Origin: Aquatica leii
Lineage: Eukaryota; Arthropoda; Insecta; Coleoptera; Lampyridae
DNA: 64,000 nt
Assembly: GCA_035610365.1 (NCBI GenBank)
Contig: CM069439.1
Coordinates: 4,588,001-4,652,000, forward strand
Direction of reading: 5' to 3'
Numbering within the stretch: position 1 is the stretch's first letter; every line of letters begins with the position of its first letter. The translations under genes and the position numbers were made by a program. Positions 1 to 9,709 of this stretch are shown here, piece after piece. The notes under the pieces were generated by a model that worked only from the letters and a program-made list of their open reading frames with translations, searched no databases and was not told the origin of the DNA.

Positions 1-327
1 AAAACAGAAGGAGATATTATCAAGAAACCTCTACAAACTCTCTTTAATAAATGCCTACAAGAGGGCAAAGTTCCGGACGCGTGGCAAAACAGTGAACTAA
101 TAAATTCGACGCATATCAGCCAGCGGAGCAAGCTGGATTCCGGAAAGGATTTAGCACTGTTGACCACCTTCAAACTATAAGAACGTCAATTGAGAAAACA
201 ACCGAATACAACGTACCTCTTCACGTGGCATTTGTAGACTTTCAAAAAGCGTTTGTTTCTATTGAAACATGGACCTTCTTACAAGCAATGGACAACGCTA
301 GAATAGATTCTAGGTACACAAACGTAT

Positions 328-595
328 TGTAGCGAATTTATTTATTAAAAACTAATTTATTTAAACGACAAAAACGATGTTTTACTTATACTAGAAATAT
401 GTACACTTTTAAACTAACCGAACTAATTAATTTAAATATCTAAAGATAAAAACTTACAGTAATTTATATACACATAAGGAAATCCTTCTGGAGTGTTCCC
501 TATTCTTCAGTATATCTTCTAGAAGATGGATAACAGCTTCTAGAAGGCTCTTGTCTTTGCAAATAACTTCTAGAACGTTTCAGTATTAAGAAACA
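328..595 (-). mobile_element. Putative solo LTR inserted in the RTE-like LINE
   Basis: This 268-bp block interrupts the RT frame between the RYTN and NATF(Y/H)I positions and has no homology to RT. It starts TGTAGCG and ends AAACA, the TG...CA form of LTR ends. Read on the minus strand it has a TATATAAAT core-promoter-like motif and a downstream AAATAAAT polyadenylation-like motif, so minus orientation is likely. The upstream part of that reading carries several TTCTAGAA-type palindromes. The segment at 2190-2290, next to the inverted gypsy gag, has related TTCGAGAACGCTTCA wording. Flanking target duplication is at best imperfect (gtat against ttat), so an LTR call is inference. Confidence 0.45.
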
Positions 596-922
596 ATTAT
601 AAGAATGCCACATTTTACATCAAAGTCAATGCAAATTTGAAAACGGATCAAGTCAAAATAAATAGGGGAGTACGTCAAGGGGACTCCAAAGATATTTACC
701 CTAGCGTTAGAGAACGTCTTTAAGTCACTACAGTGGGAAACAAAAGGCATAAATATCGACGGATACTTTTTAAACCATCTCCGATTTGCTGATGACATCG
801 TCCTGATAAGTAGTAACGCGTAGGAATTGAGCGACATGTTAAACCAACTAAATGACGCATCCAATAAGGTTGGCCTGAAAATGAACATTTCAAATATCAA
901 AACAATCGGTAACATAAATGAG

Positions 923-940
923 CATATATATATATATATT
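923..940. repeat. (AT)n microsatellite inside the LINE RT
   Basis: A short AT dinucleotide run lies in the RT frame between the NINEH and DGVELENV residues. It has lengthened the reading frame by a few codons without breaking it. Confidence 0.8.
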
Positions 941-1549
941 GATGGAGTAGAACTGGAAAACGTAGAAGAATATTTGGGACATGCAATAAAAATAGGAGAA
1001 GAAAACCAGACAGCGGAGATAAGACGAAGAATAAGAGTAACATTCACACAGCTTTCGGTAAATTAAAATACATATTCAAAAACAATAAAATCCCTATAAA
1101 TCTAAAAAGAAAAGTGTTTAATACTTGCGTTCTACCTGTTGCAACTTATGGGCTACAAACGACGGTCATAACAGAAAAGACTGCCAACCAGTTAAGAACA
1201 ATGCAAAGGTCGATGAAGCGGGCGATGCTGGGCATTAGTCTCAGGGATAGAAAACAAAATATGGAAATCCGACAGACCAAGATCGTTGATATTATGAAAC
1301 GCGTCGCCGAACTAAAATGGAAATGGGCAAGACACGTCGCCCGTCAGGATCCAACTATTAAAGTAACACACTGGCGTCCAAGGCAAACCAAACGTAGCGT
1401 AGGACGACCGCAAAAAAGATGGCTCGACGACATAAAGAAACAAGTGGGAAAAAAGTAGTCCCAAGTGGCACAAGACAGATCAGCGTGAAAGAATGTGGAA
1501 GAGGCCTACGTTCAGGAGTGGACAGATAAAGGCTGAAGAAAAAAAAAAC

Positions 1550-2113
1550 ATAGGGTTTGCCGCGTTTTGCTGTCTCGGAAATCATCCACAAAGGTTTGAA
1601 TAGTCAATTGCTCCAGGAAGGTATCTGGTGCTGTAGGATACGCAAGCCATGTCAATCTGGTGATGTCAGCCTCAAACTCTTAAAAACGTAGCTTTCTGAA
1701 CACAACTTTTTATTTGGTTTGGTAGAGCATCTCCATATCTCATTTCTAAACGTGAAATTAAGAGTTCGTAATTTTCTTTGAGCTGGTTAGGAACAATCTG
1801 AAATATTCTCCACGTAAGACCACTATTAAAGACGTCGCTTTCTGCTGTTGCTCCTACCATTTGCTGCAGCTTCAAACTGCTTGTAGTATGTTGACCAAGG
1901 TGCTTTTCTATCAACATTTTGGAGTATCATATTAAACTTGTGCGTGGCTCCTTCTCGATGGTCTATTAAATCTTCGCTCGTAACACTTCCTTCACCGTGA
2001 CAATTTATTTGGTTTATTTTTTCTTCAAGCAATTTTATTCTGTTTTCTAATTTGTCTTCTATTGCTTTTATTTTGTTTTCTAGAACGCATATTTCTTCTC
2101 CTAAATTTAACAT
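1550..2113 (-). pseudogene. Ty3/gypsy gag fragment
   Basis: The minus strand encodes a gypsy Gag N-terminal half. A charged, Leu/Ile-rich coiled-coil-like start (from 2113) is followed by a block with WSTYYKQFEAAANG near 1880, by YELLISRLEMRYGD near 1730, and, one frame over, by FEADITRLTWLAYPTAP near 1620-1675. These are Gag capsid-like motifs of insect gypsy elements. Two frameshifts and a C-terminal cut at 1549 make it a pseudogene; the cut coincides with the poly(A) end of the LINE, so the LINE probably inserted into this gag. The second copy of the same type lies at 26160-26540. Start chosen: the ATG at 2113, which matches the start of the coiled-coil segment in the other copy. Confidence 0.75.
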
Positions 2114-2290
2114 ATCTGCTATCTCAACGTTTCTTCCGACTCAATTCGAAAAACTGATCTCAGCTTTCTTTGAATAGTTTTTATATATTTTTGTTATCTG
2201 TGCCTAGAAAGTTCAACATCCTTCGGTCATTGTCTCGAAGTTGACCAATAACTTCGAGAACGCTTCACTACAAAACTGCAGTGAACTATT
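2114..2290 (-). mobile_element. Probable leader/LTR remnant of the gypsy copy
   Basis: This is the region upstream (minus strand) of the gag start. It includes an AATAACTTCGAGAACGCTTCAC stretch similar to the AATAACTTCTAGAACGTTTCAG stretch of the putative solo LTR at 328-595. No clear primer-binding site could be read, and the boundaries are approximate. Confidence 0.35.
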
Positions 2291-4599
2291 CTAGTGATGT
2301 GAGAAATCCGCTATTTTCGAATAACAGTTACTTTTGCTATTGCTACATTTAGCTTGCAGTTATCTGCTGTAGAATCAAAGCATATATTTCTGTTAACTGT
2401 ACGTTTAACTTAGTAAGTTGACGAATAACTAGTGAAAATCAGTAAACGGTACTGAACTAGCAACAGCTACTGTTACTTAAGCTTTACGTTTGTGTAGAAT
2501 TTGACTATTCAAAGTACGAAATAGAGTAGATGCCTAAAGTAAGGATCACTACCGACCAGCTCCGTTAACAAGTATGAAGAACCAATTTTAAAAAACGATA
2601 CAGATTAAATTTTTTATTTAATAAATTTTGTCCACAAGTTTCACGAAAAAATTCCATTTTATCAGCGAACATGCGAATTAAAAAAAACAAAATTACAATA
2701 GTTTCATACGTATTCGTTACCTCCGTATATTTGTGTAATTCTGTGAATAAAATTTATTAAACTACTTAATAACATGCAGGTTCACGTTCTCAATGTAAAA
2801 TAGATTCTAACAATAATGGTTGTAATTGTGCAAAAAAGCCGGAATAATTTGTTTAAAGTGAAGCGGTAAAGAGGTTTGCGTAATTAATTGCGGTTATATA
2901 AAAGAAAATCGTAAATACACCAAAGTTATGCAGCATTTTAACGGTTGCACTGATTAAAATTCCTTTATTTAATATGCATTTATGCATGCACAAATACAAT
3001 AATATCTAGCCATTTAGTACCGGAGTAAATGCTATCTATGCATCTGCAAGACGATTTTTTGTTATTACTTTTTTTTGATCTTATGATAATCAAACCCTAA
3101 TTTTGTATTAAGCTTAACATTGACGGCTTAAAAAAGACGCTAGTTTTTTTATAACGTAGGCAACGGTGAAATACATAGCAAAAAAAAATTCTAAAAATAT
3201 ATTTTGTTTAAAAAAGTAATGGCAAGTTGAGTGTAACGAGATCGGATCTAAAAACATGATACTACAAATTCATCTATTCCAATACTTGCGGTATCAAAAA
3301 TTCTTATTTTTGAAAATTATGTTCAGAAATACATTGAAACTAATATAAATTTGACAAATGCAAAACCTGTAAGCGTGGTGAGACTTCAACTTTATTTTTA
3401 TTGACGATATTGTGAGTACTTCCGGTATTTCCCTTGCTCAAATTGTGAAATTTATCTAATCAATATCAGACAACAGAACATAAGGCAAATTTCCTTCCGA
3501 TGTCACACCTGTTCAGTACTCATGCTAAAGCAGATGGTATTCTAACTTTTTTGACTACTAATTCTAGAGTTCTTTGCACTGTCAAATAGTGCAACATCTG
3601 ACACATTCTTTATACACTTAACATTGGTTTATTATACATTTAACATTCAGAATAAATTACAACTTTTTATACTAAAAACCCTTAAAAAATTTCGTAATCA
3701 ATGAATCTCCTTATACGAGTTCTACTTGTAGTAAATAGCACTTAAACTATCCTTCGATAGAGGGCAAACTATACCTATTACATAGTTATATTATATTCGG
3801 CGAGACAGGTAAAATAAAGCTGAGTTCTTTAAAGGTTTACAAAAGTATATATCCCAATAGTTGTTTTTGGTTTTAGATCATTTTTAGAAGAACATCCAAA
3901 TTGTTTTCAATACAAAATTGGTACAAGCTCTTGCTTAATCCTTACATCTTGAGATTTCATTACCAGATTTAGCTAACATTTTCAGTTTTTGTATGTTTTT
4001 TCCATTAATACAAAAATAAAATCATTGTAAATAGCGAATTATTCTTTTTGTTTGGGCGTTTTCTAATTTATGAATTATTTTGTTTTTAAAAATATGTATA
4101 CTTTAATAAAATATTATAAAAGACTTTAACAAAAAATTAGTCAAATTGAAACGAACAAAAACGAAGGTGTCGATCAAAATTTAAAAAAAAACAAAGTTTT
4201 TAATACCAATAATCAAACAAAATATAAAGCAACTGAGAAATTACTTACCTAACAAAAGAAAACGAGAATAAAATATAAATAAAGAACAAAACATAGACTT
4301 AATACAAATAAGAAGGAAGTTAAGTTTGTGCTGAATAGATGCGAATAGAAAACAATAAATTAGTAGTAAATAATGGAAAGAATATCTCTACTTCTAATAA
4401 AAAATTATAGCACAATTTTAAAAGACCGAATATTTTACTGTTTTAAACTTAGACACCACTGTTATAGAGTTCGTGTCAGTCGTAAATATTCAACTGAGAT
4501 CCAAACAGTTGATAACCACAGTAACGTTCTTTTTTGATAACGTTTCGGCACGTTCAACGTTTCGAAAAAACGGGTGACTTTTGGACAGCTTCAGCTTCT
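2291..4599. other. No gene recognised
   Basis: This is AT-rich sequence with poly(A)/poly(T) runs and no long open frame. I recognised no protein, RNA or repeat family in it. Confidence 0.6.
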
Positions 4600-6500
4600 A
4601 GTTCAACTTACTTAAGCGAATAATTACTTTTTTTTTTCATAGAAAGTGGAAACCCTTTGCAAGCACTCTGGCACATACCAGCAGAGTGGTGTAGACATTC
4701 ACCACTAAAACCACTTCTTTTCACTCTTGCCTTTTCTCATTACCCGGTAGACCTATGTTGTTATCGAGTATTACTTCGAGTAAGGAAGGCCTCATTTACA
4801 CAACTTTTACCCTACACTTTCATCCATCGTCTTTTTCTTCTACCTGCTTTTTATGATTTCTAAAACTTCGCCCTTTACTTTCTCTTATAAACATCCCAAA
4901 AATGTCCACCCTCAATCTTTCCCTTTCAGTTTTCAATTGGCTCAAGACACTTTCCCACCTCGATCACTTTAGAACGTGTTTTGCGTCATCCGCTCTTGCG
5001 TCGCAGTACAAGTATCTTTCTCTAACTCTTTTCTATCCTTCCACCCACTCATCCACTCTACTAATGAGCCCATATGTTCATCTGCTAACGCTTGCTCTGT
5101 CTCATCTATCTTGCAACTCCTCCATCAACCTATCCGACGATGGTTGATGGCCAAAACCTATCACCTTCTAGATACCGTCCTATAGAACGTAATAATCCTC
5201 AGTACAACCTTCTTCTGCGTGCTTTGTAACATATCGAGGTGGTGCTTCGACTTCAATATGGGTCCCCATATAAGACCCCCATACAGTAGAACGGATCGTA
5301 CCACCTCCACATACATTCTTCTCACGCTCGGGATGAATCGAACCAAAATCTCCATGGATTTTTCCGCTTTATCCCATGCACGTCTGACGTGCTCGCTCAA
5401 TCTACCGTTCTCTCTAATCTACACGCCTAGATACCTCAAAACTTTCCTACGTTTAATCTCCAAAGCCCTTTTGGACTCAACTAAAATTACCATTTCGGTT
5501 TTATCAGACGCCAGTTCCAGATCGTGGTCCACGAGCCAGTTTTCAATTCTGAAAATATCCTCCTCCGTCCTGCTGTTTACTGTTATTTCTTTTATTATCG
5601 CCGCCAGGTCGTCCACATAACCCAACAGCGTGACACCACCCGGCATCGTAAACTTCAGCTTCCCGTCGTAATAGATGTTTCACAAGAACGGCAATAGTAT
5701 AAACTCTTGTGAAACCTCAACCGTGAGTTGACTGCTTCCTTCGAAGTGCAGCCATCTTTCGCTGAGAAAGTCTTGAGCCACATTGGTCAGGTACTTCGGC
5801 GCTCCCTTGTTTTCTATGGCCTTGACGATGCTCGACCATGGCACGCTGTTAAACGCGTTTTGGATACCCAGCGTCACGAGAACGCAACACCGTCGGTTCT
5901 CCGACTCGCCTTTTTTATCCTGTTGGGAAATTAAAAAAAACCCCGATATCGTTTAGGGCAGACTTACCATTTCTAAATACGAATTAGTTAAGTTTACTTT
6001 TGGTTTCTAACCACGTTTTTAGTCTTTCTCCTATCATTGCTTTAAGCACCTTCCCCAATACTAGAAGAAGGTAAATAGATCTAAAATCTCCCAGACTTCC
6101 ATCAGGTTTGGCGGGTTTTGGAACTAACGCCAAACTAGCGGTTTTCTAGACTCTAGAAAAAGAACTGCTTTTAAGGCATTTGTTAATACATGATAGCAGG
6201 TCGTCCCTGATCACGTGATAAACCGCATGTAAGATTTCAACACTTATCCTATCAGGTGCCTGGGCTTTCCCACTCCTCATGTGCTCTACTGCTTTTTTGA
6301 GCTCTTTGCACGTTATCCCCGGTACCTCGTTTGTGTGTACTTTCTTCCACTCTATCTCTTTGTGCCTAGGAAACAGCTCCTTTGCTAGACGCATCTCTTC
6401 CTCGTTGTCCATGTTTAAGTCTACCTTCTTGCCGAATTTACCTGTAACAATTCTGTAGCCGTCGCCCAATACGTCCAGCTCCAAGTTTGCTAATAGACTT
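4600..6500 (-). mobile_element. R1/I-group LINE, inverted, 5'-truncated
   Basis: The minus strand carries a collinear LINE RT in several frames. Reading from 6484 downwards: a thumb-proximal block with MRSGKAQAPDRI near 6260; a PKPAKPDGSLGDF block near 6120; LGIQNAFNSVPW near 5860 (RT motif A region); a degraded GVPQGSILGPFL block near 5700; GYVDDLAAI near 5610-5630 (motif C, both Asp kept); KTEMVIL near 5500; and RSVLLYGGLIWGP near 5270-5290. From about 5160 down to 4640 the frame is badly broken but still shows a KHVLKCDRW-like cysteine/histidine tail. Wording matches insect R1/TRAS-like LINEs; the clade is tentative. Frameshifts and stops make it inactive. The 5' half with the endonuclease is missing; truncation is at about 6500, next to T-rich low-complexity sequence. 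Confidence 0.75.
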
Positions 6501-6591
6501 TTTCATTTGTGTTCTTTGCTTTTTTTAATTTCTATTTTTAGTTTCATCTTTTTAGTTTTATTATTTTCTTTTTTTGTTTCCCTTTTTTACT

Positions 6592-7625
6592 TTCCTATAA
6601 GGAAAGTATAGCGATCGAAATTTTTTTTGAAGAATTTTACGTTTCAAGGTCTCCTGAATCAGAAAATCGTATTTTTGACAAAAAATTTTGGGAGTCTGTG
6701 TGTAACGTACCCACGATAACTCTCGAACCAAAAGTCCTAGTAACTTGAAATTTGGTATGGAGCTGGTTTTTCATATTCTCTCGGTTCTATCAAAAGATGG
6801 GTTTGATAAAGAAACCGGAAGTGGGTGTATCCGCCATTTTTAACAATTTTTCTTATATAATTTTGTATGAATGTAAATTATTCAAATTATTTTTATAGTT
6901 TCTTATCGAGACAATACTTCTAAACAATTTATTCAAGTAAAAAAAAATTTCTATCATTAACAGTATATTAGATATTTAATTTACAATTTAAAGTAAATTT
7001 CATTATATAATCTAGGTTCGAATCCTGCCTGCGACGATTAAAAAAAAAATATTTTTTTGCATAAGTTTACGTTTCAAGATCTCCTAAGTCAGAAAAAAAT
7101 ATTTTTGACAAAAAAATTTTGGGTGTCTGTCTTTGTGTCTGTTTGTGTGTAACGATGTACCCACGATAACTCTCGAACCAAAAGTCCTAGTAACTTGAAA
7201 TTTGGTATAGAGCTGGATTTTCATATTCTCTCGCATTTATCAAAAGATAGATCTGATAAAGATACCGGAAGTAGATGTATCCGCCATTTTGAACAGTTTT
7301 TCTTATATAATTTTGTAGGAATGTAAATTATTCAAATTATTTTTACAGTTTCTTATAAAGATAATTCTTCCTAACAATTTATTCAAATAATTTTTTTTCT
7401 AACATTAACAGTTTATTAGATATTTAATTTATAATTTAAAGTAATTTCCATTATATAATCTAGGTTCGAATCCTGTCTGCGACGATTTTTTTTTTAGAAA
7501 AAATAAATAGCCGGTTGCACAAAAATCTGGTTAATTGGCAATATCATATCATATCACTTCAAAGTGGTTTTATGACAACATAACCTTATAAAAATACATT
7601 TCTTCATCATTCCTTATAGGAAAGT
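6592..7625. repeat. Tandem ~431-bp repeat pair with tRNA B-box-like ends
   Basis: Two head-to-tail copies (about 6605-7040 and 7041-7490) share long near-identical runs, including the ACCCACGATAACTCTCGAAC block (6709 and 7159) and the CCGGAAGT...CCGCCATTTT block. Each ends with GGTTCGAATCCTG-CTGCGACGA (near 7016 and 7463), which fits the B box and T-arm of a tRNA, followed by A/T runs. The pair is flanked by TTCCTATAAGGAAAGT (6592-6607) and TTCCTTATAGGAAAGT (7610-7625), which may be a target-site duplication. No coding capacity was seen. A SINE or a composite non-autonomous element is possible; the family is not recognised. Confidence 0.6.
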
Positions 7626-7650
7626 CGTGTGGTGGCCTTACCAGTTTTTT

Positions 7651-7908
7651 TCATACGTGCTCTTTTTCATGTCCTTTTACTTTTTTTTCTATCAGTCTTG
7701 CTATCTTTCTTCCTCTTACACTCTCACATCCTTCCAGAATCACACTCAACAACTCTCTCGCTCCTAACTTATATTCTCCCGCCTTCCATCTTAGCATTTC
7801 CATTCTGGCTTCCAGCTTATTCAAAGCCTCCACGTTCGTTTTCCATCTCACGCCGCTTTCATTCCTACATTTACCGACACCATTATTCCAAACCCCCCAT
7901 TCACTCAT
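7651..7908 (-). pseudogene. Charged coiled-coil fragment, possibly LINE ORF1
   Basis: An 85-codon minus-strand frame is rich in Glu, Lys, Arg and Leu, with a helical NKLEARMEMLRWKAGEY stretch, and has higher GC than its surroundings. It looks like the N-terminal coiled coil that precedes zinc knuckles in ORF1 of R1-like LINEs, but no signature motif is present. The neighbouring inverted R1-like LINE lies on the same strand, 1.1 kb away across the tandem repeat. This could be the same element's ORF1, or chance. No function is assigned. Confidence 0.3.
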
Positions 7909-8510
7909 CTCGTTTATCCATCATCAGAGCAACGTTGATAATCGACTGTTTATCCTCACATAATTTGGTGCCTGTCTACGGTTTGCTACGGCGAGTGCGA
8001 GGGATGAAGCGGATAGTTACCAGACTAGTTACTAGCCTACCGGTTGATTAGCCCAAGTTTTTCGTAGTCGTCATAACATTTCGCGGTCAAAATTGATTTT
8101 ATTAAGAAATGTATAATAAATGTTTTTCCGTGTCTAATAGAAGAAATCAGAAATCTATTGGAAGAAGAAGAATCTACTACAAAAAGATTATGGTGTAGAA
8201 AATGGATTAGTAGAAGAAACGCCAGAAAAAGAACTATCAACAGAAGATCTTGAGGAATACAAACTGTGTCTTCATTTAACTCTAGAAACAAATTGGATTT
8301 CTATTAACTTGAGTATCATCTGCAATTCAACGTTCTGATACTCAGTTCAGAGAAGCAATACCAACTCGCGTAAAGTTAGAAATAACATTCAATTTTCTAG
8401 CGACAGGAACTCTTCAGCAGTTGTTTCGTGTTCCAAAATCCACAATATCGAAGTTCGTTCCTAAAGTCTGCAATGTAATTTTCAAAGCGTTAATAGATTT
8501 TATAAAGGTA

Positions 8511-9294
8511 AGTGTGAATTTATCTTAGCTAAGTGTGTTTTAGTTTTTACTACTATAAAAATTAAAAAAAAAACATTTTTTTAAAGTTATTAGTAATAAC
8601 GTAATAATACACTTACATTGAGCCAATAATAATTAATTAAGAAGCTAAGCACTGCTAAGTATTATTGTTAAAAATGAAACATTTTAATTTTTTGCAAGCG
8701 CTTCTGCTACAAATCTACTTAAACAGCCCTAATTGCAGTCATTCTCATCAGAAGAGGTCAAATTAGAAAAGGTCTGAAAGGAAGGTTGCTGCAATGAATA
8801 GTTAGAGCTTGATGATGTTTCATAAACACTTGGCATCGGTCAAAAACTTGTTGAAAACGACGAGGCAGTCACAACATTGGAGAATCCCGTACTGCGATAC
8901 CGGTTCAATATTGCTTGTAATTAATTTTCGCATTGTAGTGCCAGGTGAACTGGCATTTTTTCCAGTTTAGTGCTAAATATCTTCCAAAAGTATCAAATTC
9001 ATATTCTTCGGGTGCTTTTGAAACGTTTTTACTTACTTGGCAAAGCGCTGTAACCGCGGCAGACAAATTTTAAAAATGGATTTTTTTTGCAGAGAAGGAA
9101 GTGCGTGGAATAGACTATTTGCTGATTGAGAAAGTAGTTTGTCGTTCAGTTAGTGAGTAATTTTTTTGTGTATCAATTTCCTCACTGTTATGTGGATCAC
9201 GTTCAAAATCTTTCTCTTGGCTTTCTTGGCTAGGCTGATAATTCCGGGTGTAAATAAAAAAATAGCAAAGATTATATTCACTCTAATGTACTGC
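8511..9294 (+). other. Predicted intron of the Harbinger transposase
   Basis: The donor GTAAGTG at 8511 and an acceptor ACTGCAG ending near 9294 bring exon 1 (ending in an FIK-like residue run) into register with the TTKEWEKI block expected next in HARBI1-like proteins. The interval has no transposase-like coding on the forward strand but holds a reverse-strand ORF fragment (8690-9020). Confidence 0.5.
8690..9020 (-). pseudogene. MADF/BESS-like second ORF of the Harbinger element (fragment)
   Basis: The minus strand reads APEEYEFDTFGRYLAL from about 9018, then, after a frame change, LPVHLALQCEN and IEPVSQYGI, ending in a Ser/Asn/Gln-rich tail with an NLTSSDENDCN end near 8735. The 'E(Y)DxFGxxxALxLxxL...A' pattern is that of the BESS-type C-terminus of MADF proteins encoded as the second ORF of insect Harbinger elements, which help the transposase reach DNA and the nucleus. 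The N-terminal MADF/Myb domain is not visible. It lies inside the predicted transposase intron, on the opposite strand. The family match is moderate; alternative: a cellular MADF-BESS gene fragment. Confidence 0.45.
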
Positions 9295-9709
9295 AGGAAC
9301 TACAAAAGAGTGGGAAAAAATTCCAAGGTTTTCAAGATAGATAGAACTTTTCTATGTGCTGTGGAGCCATCGACGGCAAACACATCCTGATTTAATCTTT
9401 GCCAAATTGTGAAATTTTTTTAACTATAAAAGTCATAACAGCGTTGTTCCTTATGGCGGATGCAGACAGAGGTGTTTTTCAAAACTGTTCTTTATACACA
9501 GCTTTAGAAGTGGTGTGCTTCTAGAGAGTAATTGTTTTGTTGCTGATGATTTATTTCCTTTGAAAGTTTACTTAAATAAACAATATAATAGCACATCTCT
9601 TACGGGAGAAGAAAACATTTTTAACTATAGTCTAAGATCAGTGAGGAAACCTGATTTGGGATACAAATTATCTAGGGTCTCCAGAAAATTTAGGATCTAA
9701 ATAAAAAGG

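Larger units (their letters stand above)
1..1549 (+). mobile_element. RTE-like LINE, 3' part of reverse transcriptase (degenerate)
   Basis: The forward strand encodes the second half of a LINE reverse transcriptase. In order: an AGFRKGFSTVDHL-type block near 130-180, FVDFQKAF near 233-253, a GVRQGD-like block near 670-690 that is frame-broken, LRFADDIV near 780-805 (the RT catalytic box, both Asp kept), and the C-terminal region with VGRPQKRWLDDIKKQ near 1395-1440. The frame ends at a TGA at 1534-1536 and is followed by an A-rich tail to 1549, as for a LINE 3' end. Frames shift several times and stops occur, so this is a pseudogene. It starts before the window. The 328-595 block is foreign to it. 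The wording of the conserved blocks is that of insect 'endonuclease-reverse transcriptase' RTE elements; the clade is inferred from memory of that family. Confidence 0.82.
8140..9700 (+). pseudogene. PIF/Harbinger transposase (HARBI1-like), with intron
   Basis: Exon 1 (to about 8510) gives RRNARKRTIN, then DTQFREAIPTRVKLEIT and RVPKSTISKFVPKVCNVIF, the helix-turn-helix region before the DDE domain of HARBI1-like nucleases. It ends at AAAG|GTAAGTG, a good splice donor. The reading resumes after ACTGCAG near 9294 with TTKEWEKI, then CCGAIDGKHIL near 9358-9390 (first catalytic Asp), a degraded middle, and SGVLLESNCFVADDLFPLK near 9508-9560, then SLTGEENIFNY near 9597-9635. The block between the first Asp and the second catalytic region is shortened. 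Frameshifts and stops show it is dead. The family uses a DDE nuclease together with a Myb/MADF-like partner protein. Confidence 0.8.

Noticed and set aside
4657..5620. Plus-strand frames of 68-133 codons opposite the R1-like LINE
   Set aside because: They are antisense shadows: the minus strand carries the collinear RT motifs including YVDD.
7012..7040. tRNA gene
   Set aside because: Only a B-box/T-arm-like segment is present; no anticodon arm, D arm or acceptor pairing was found on either side.
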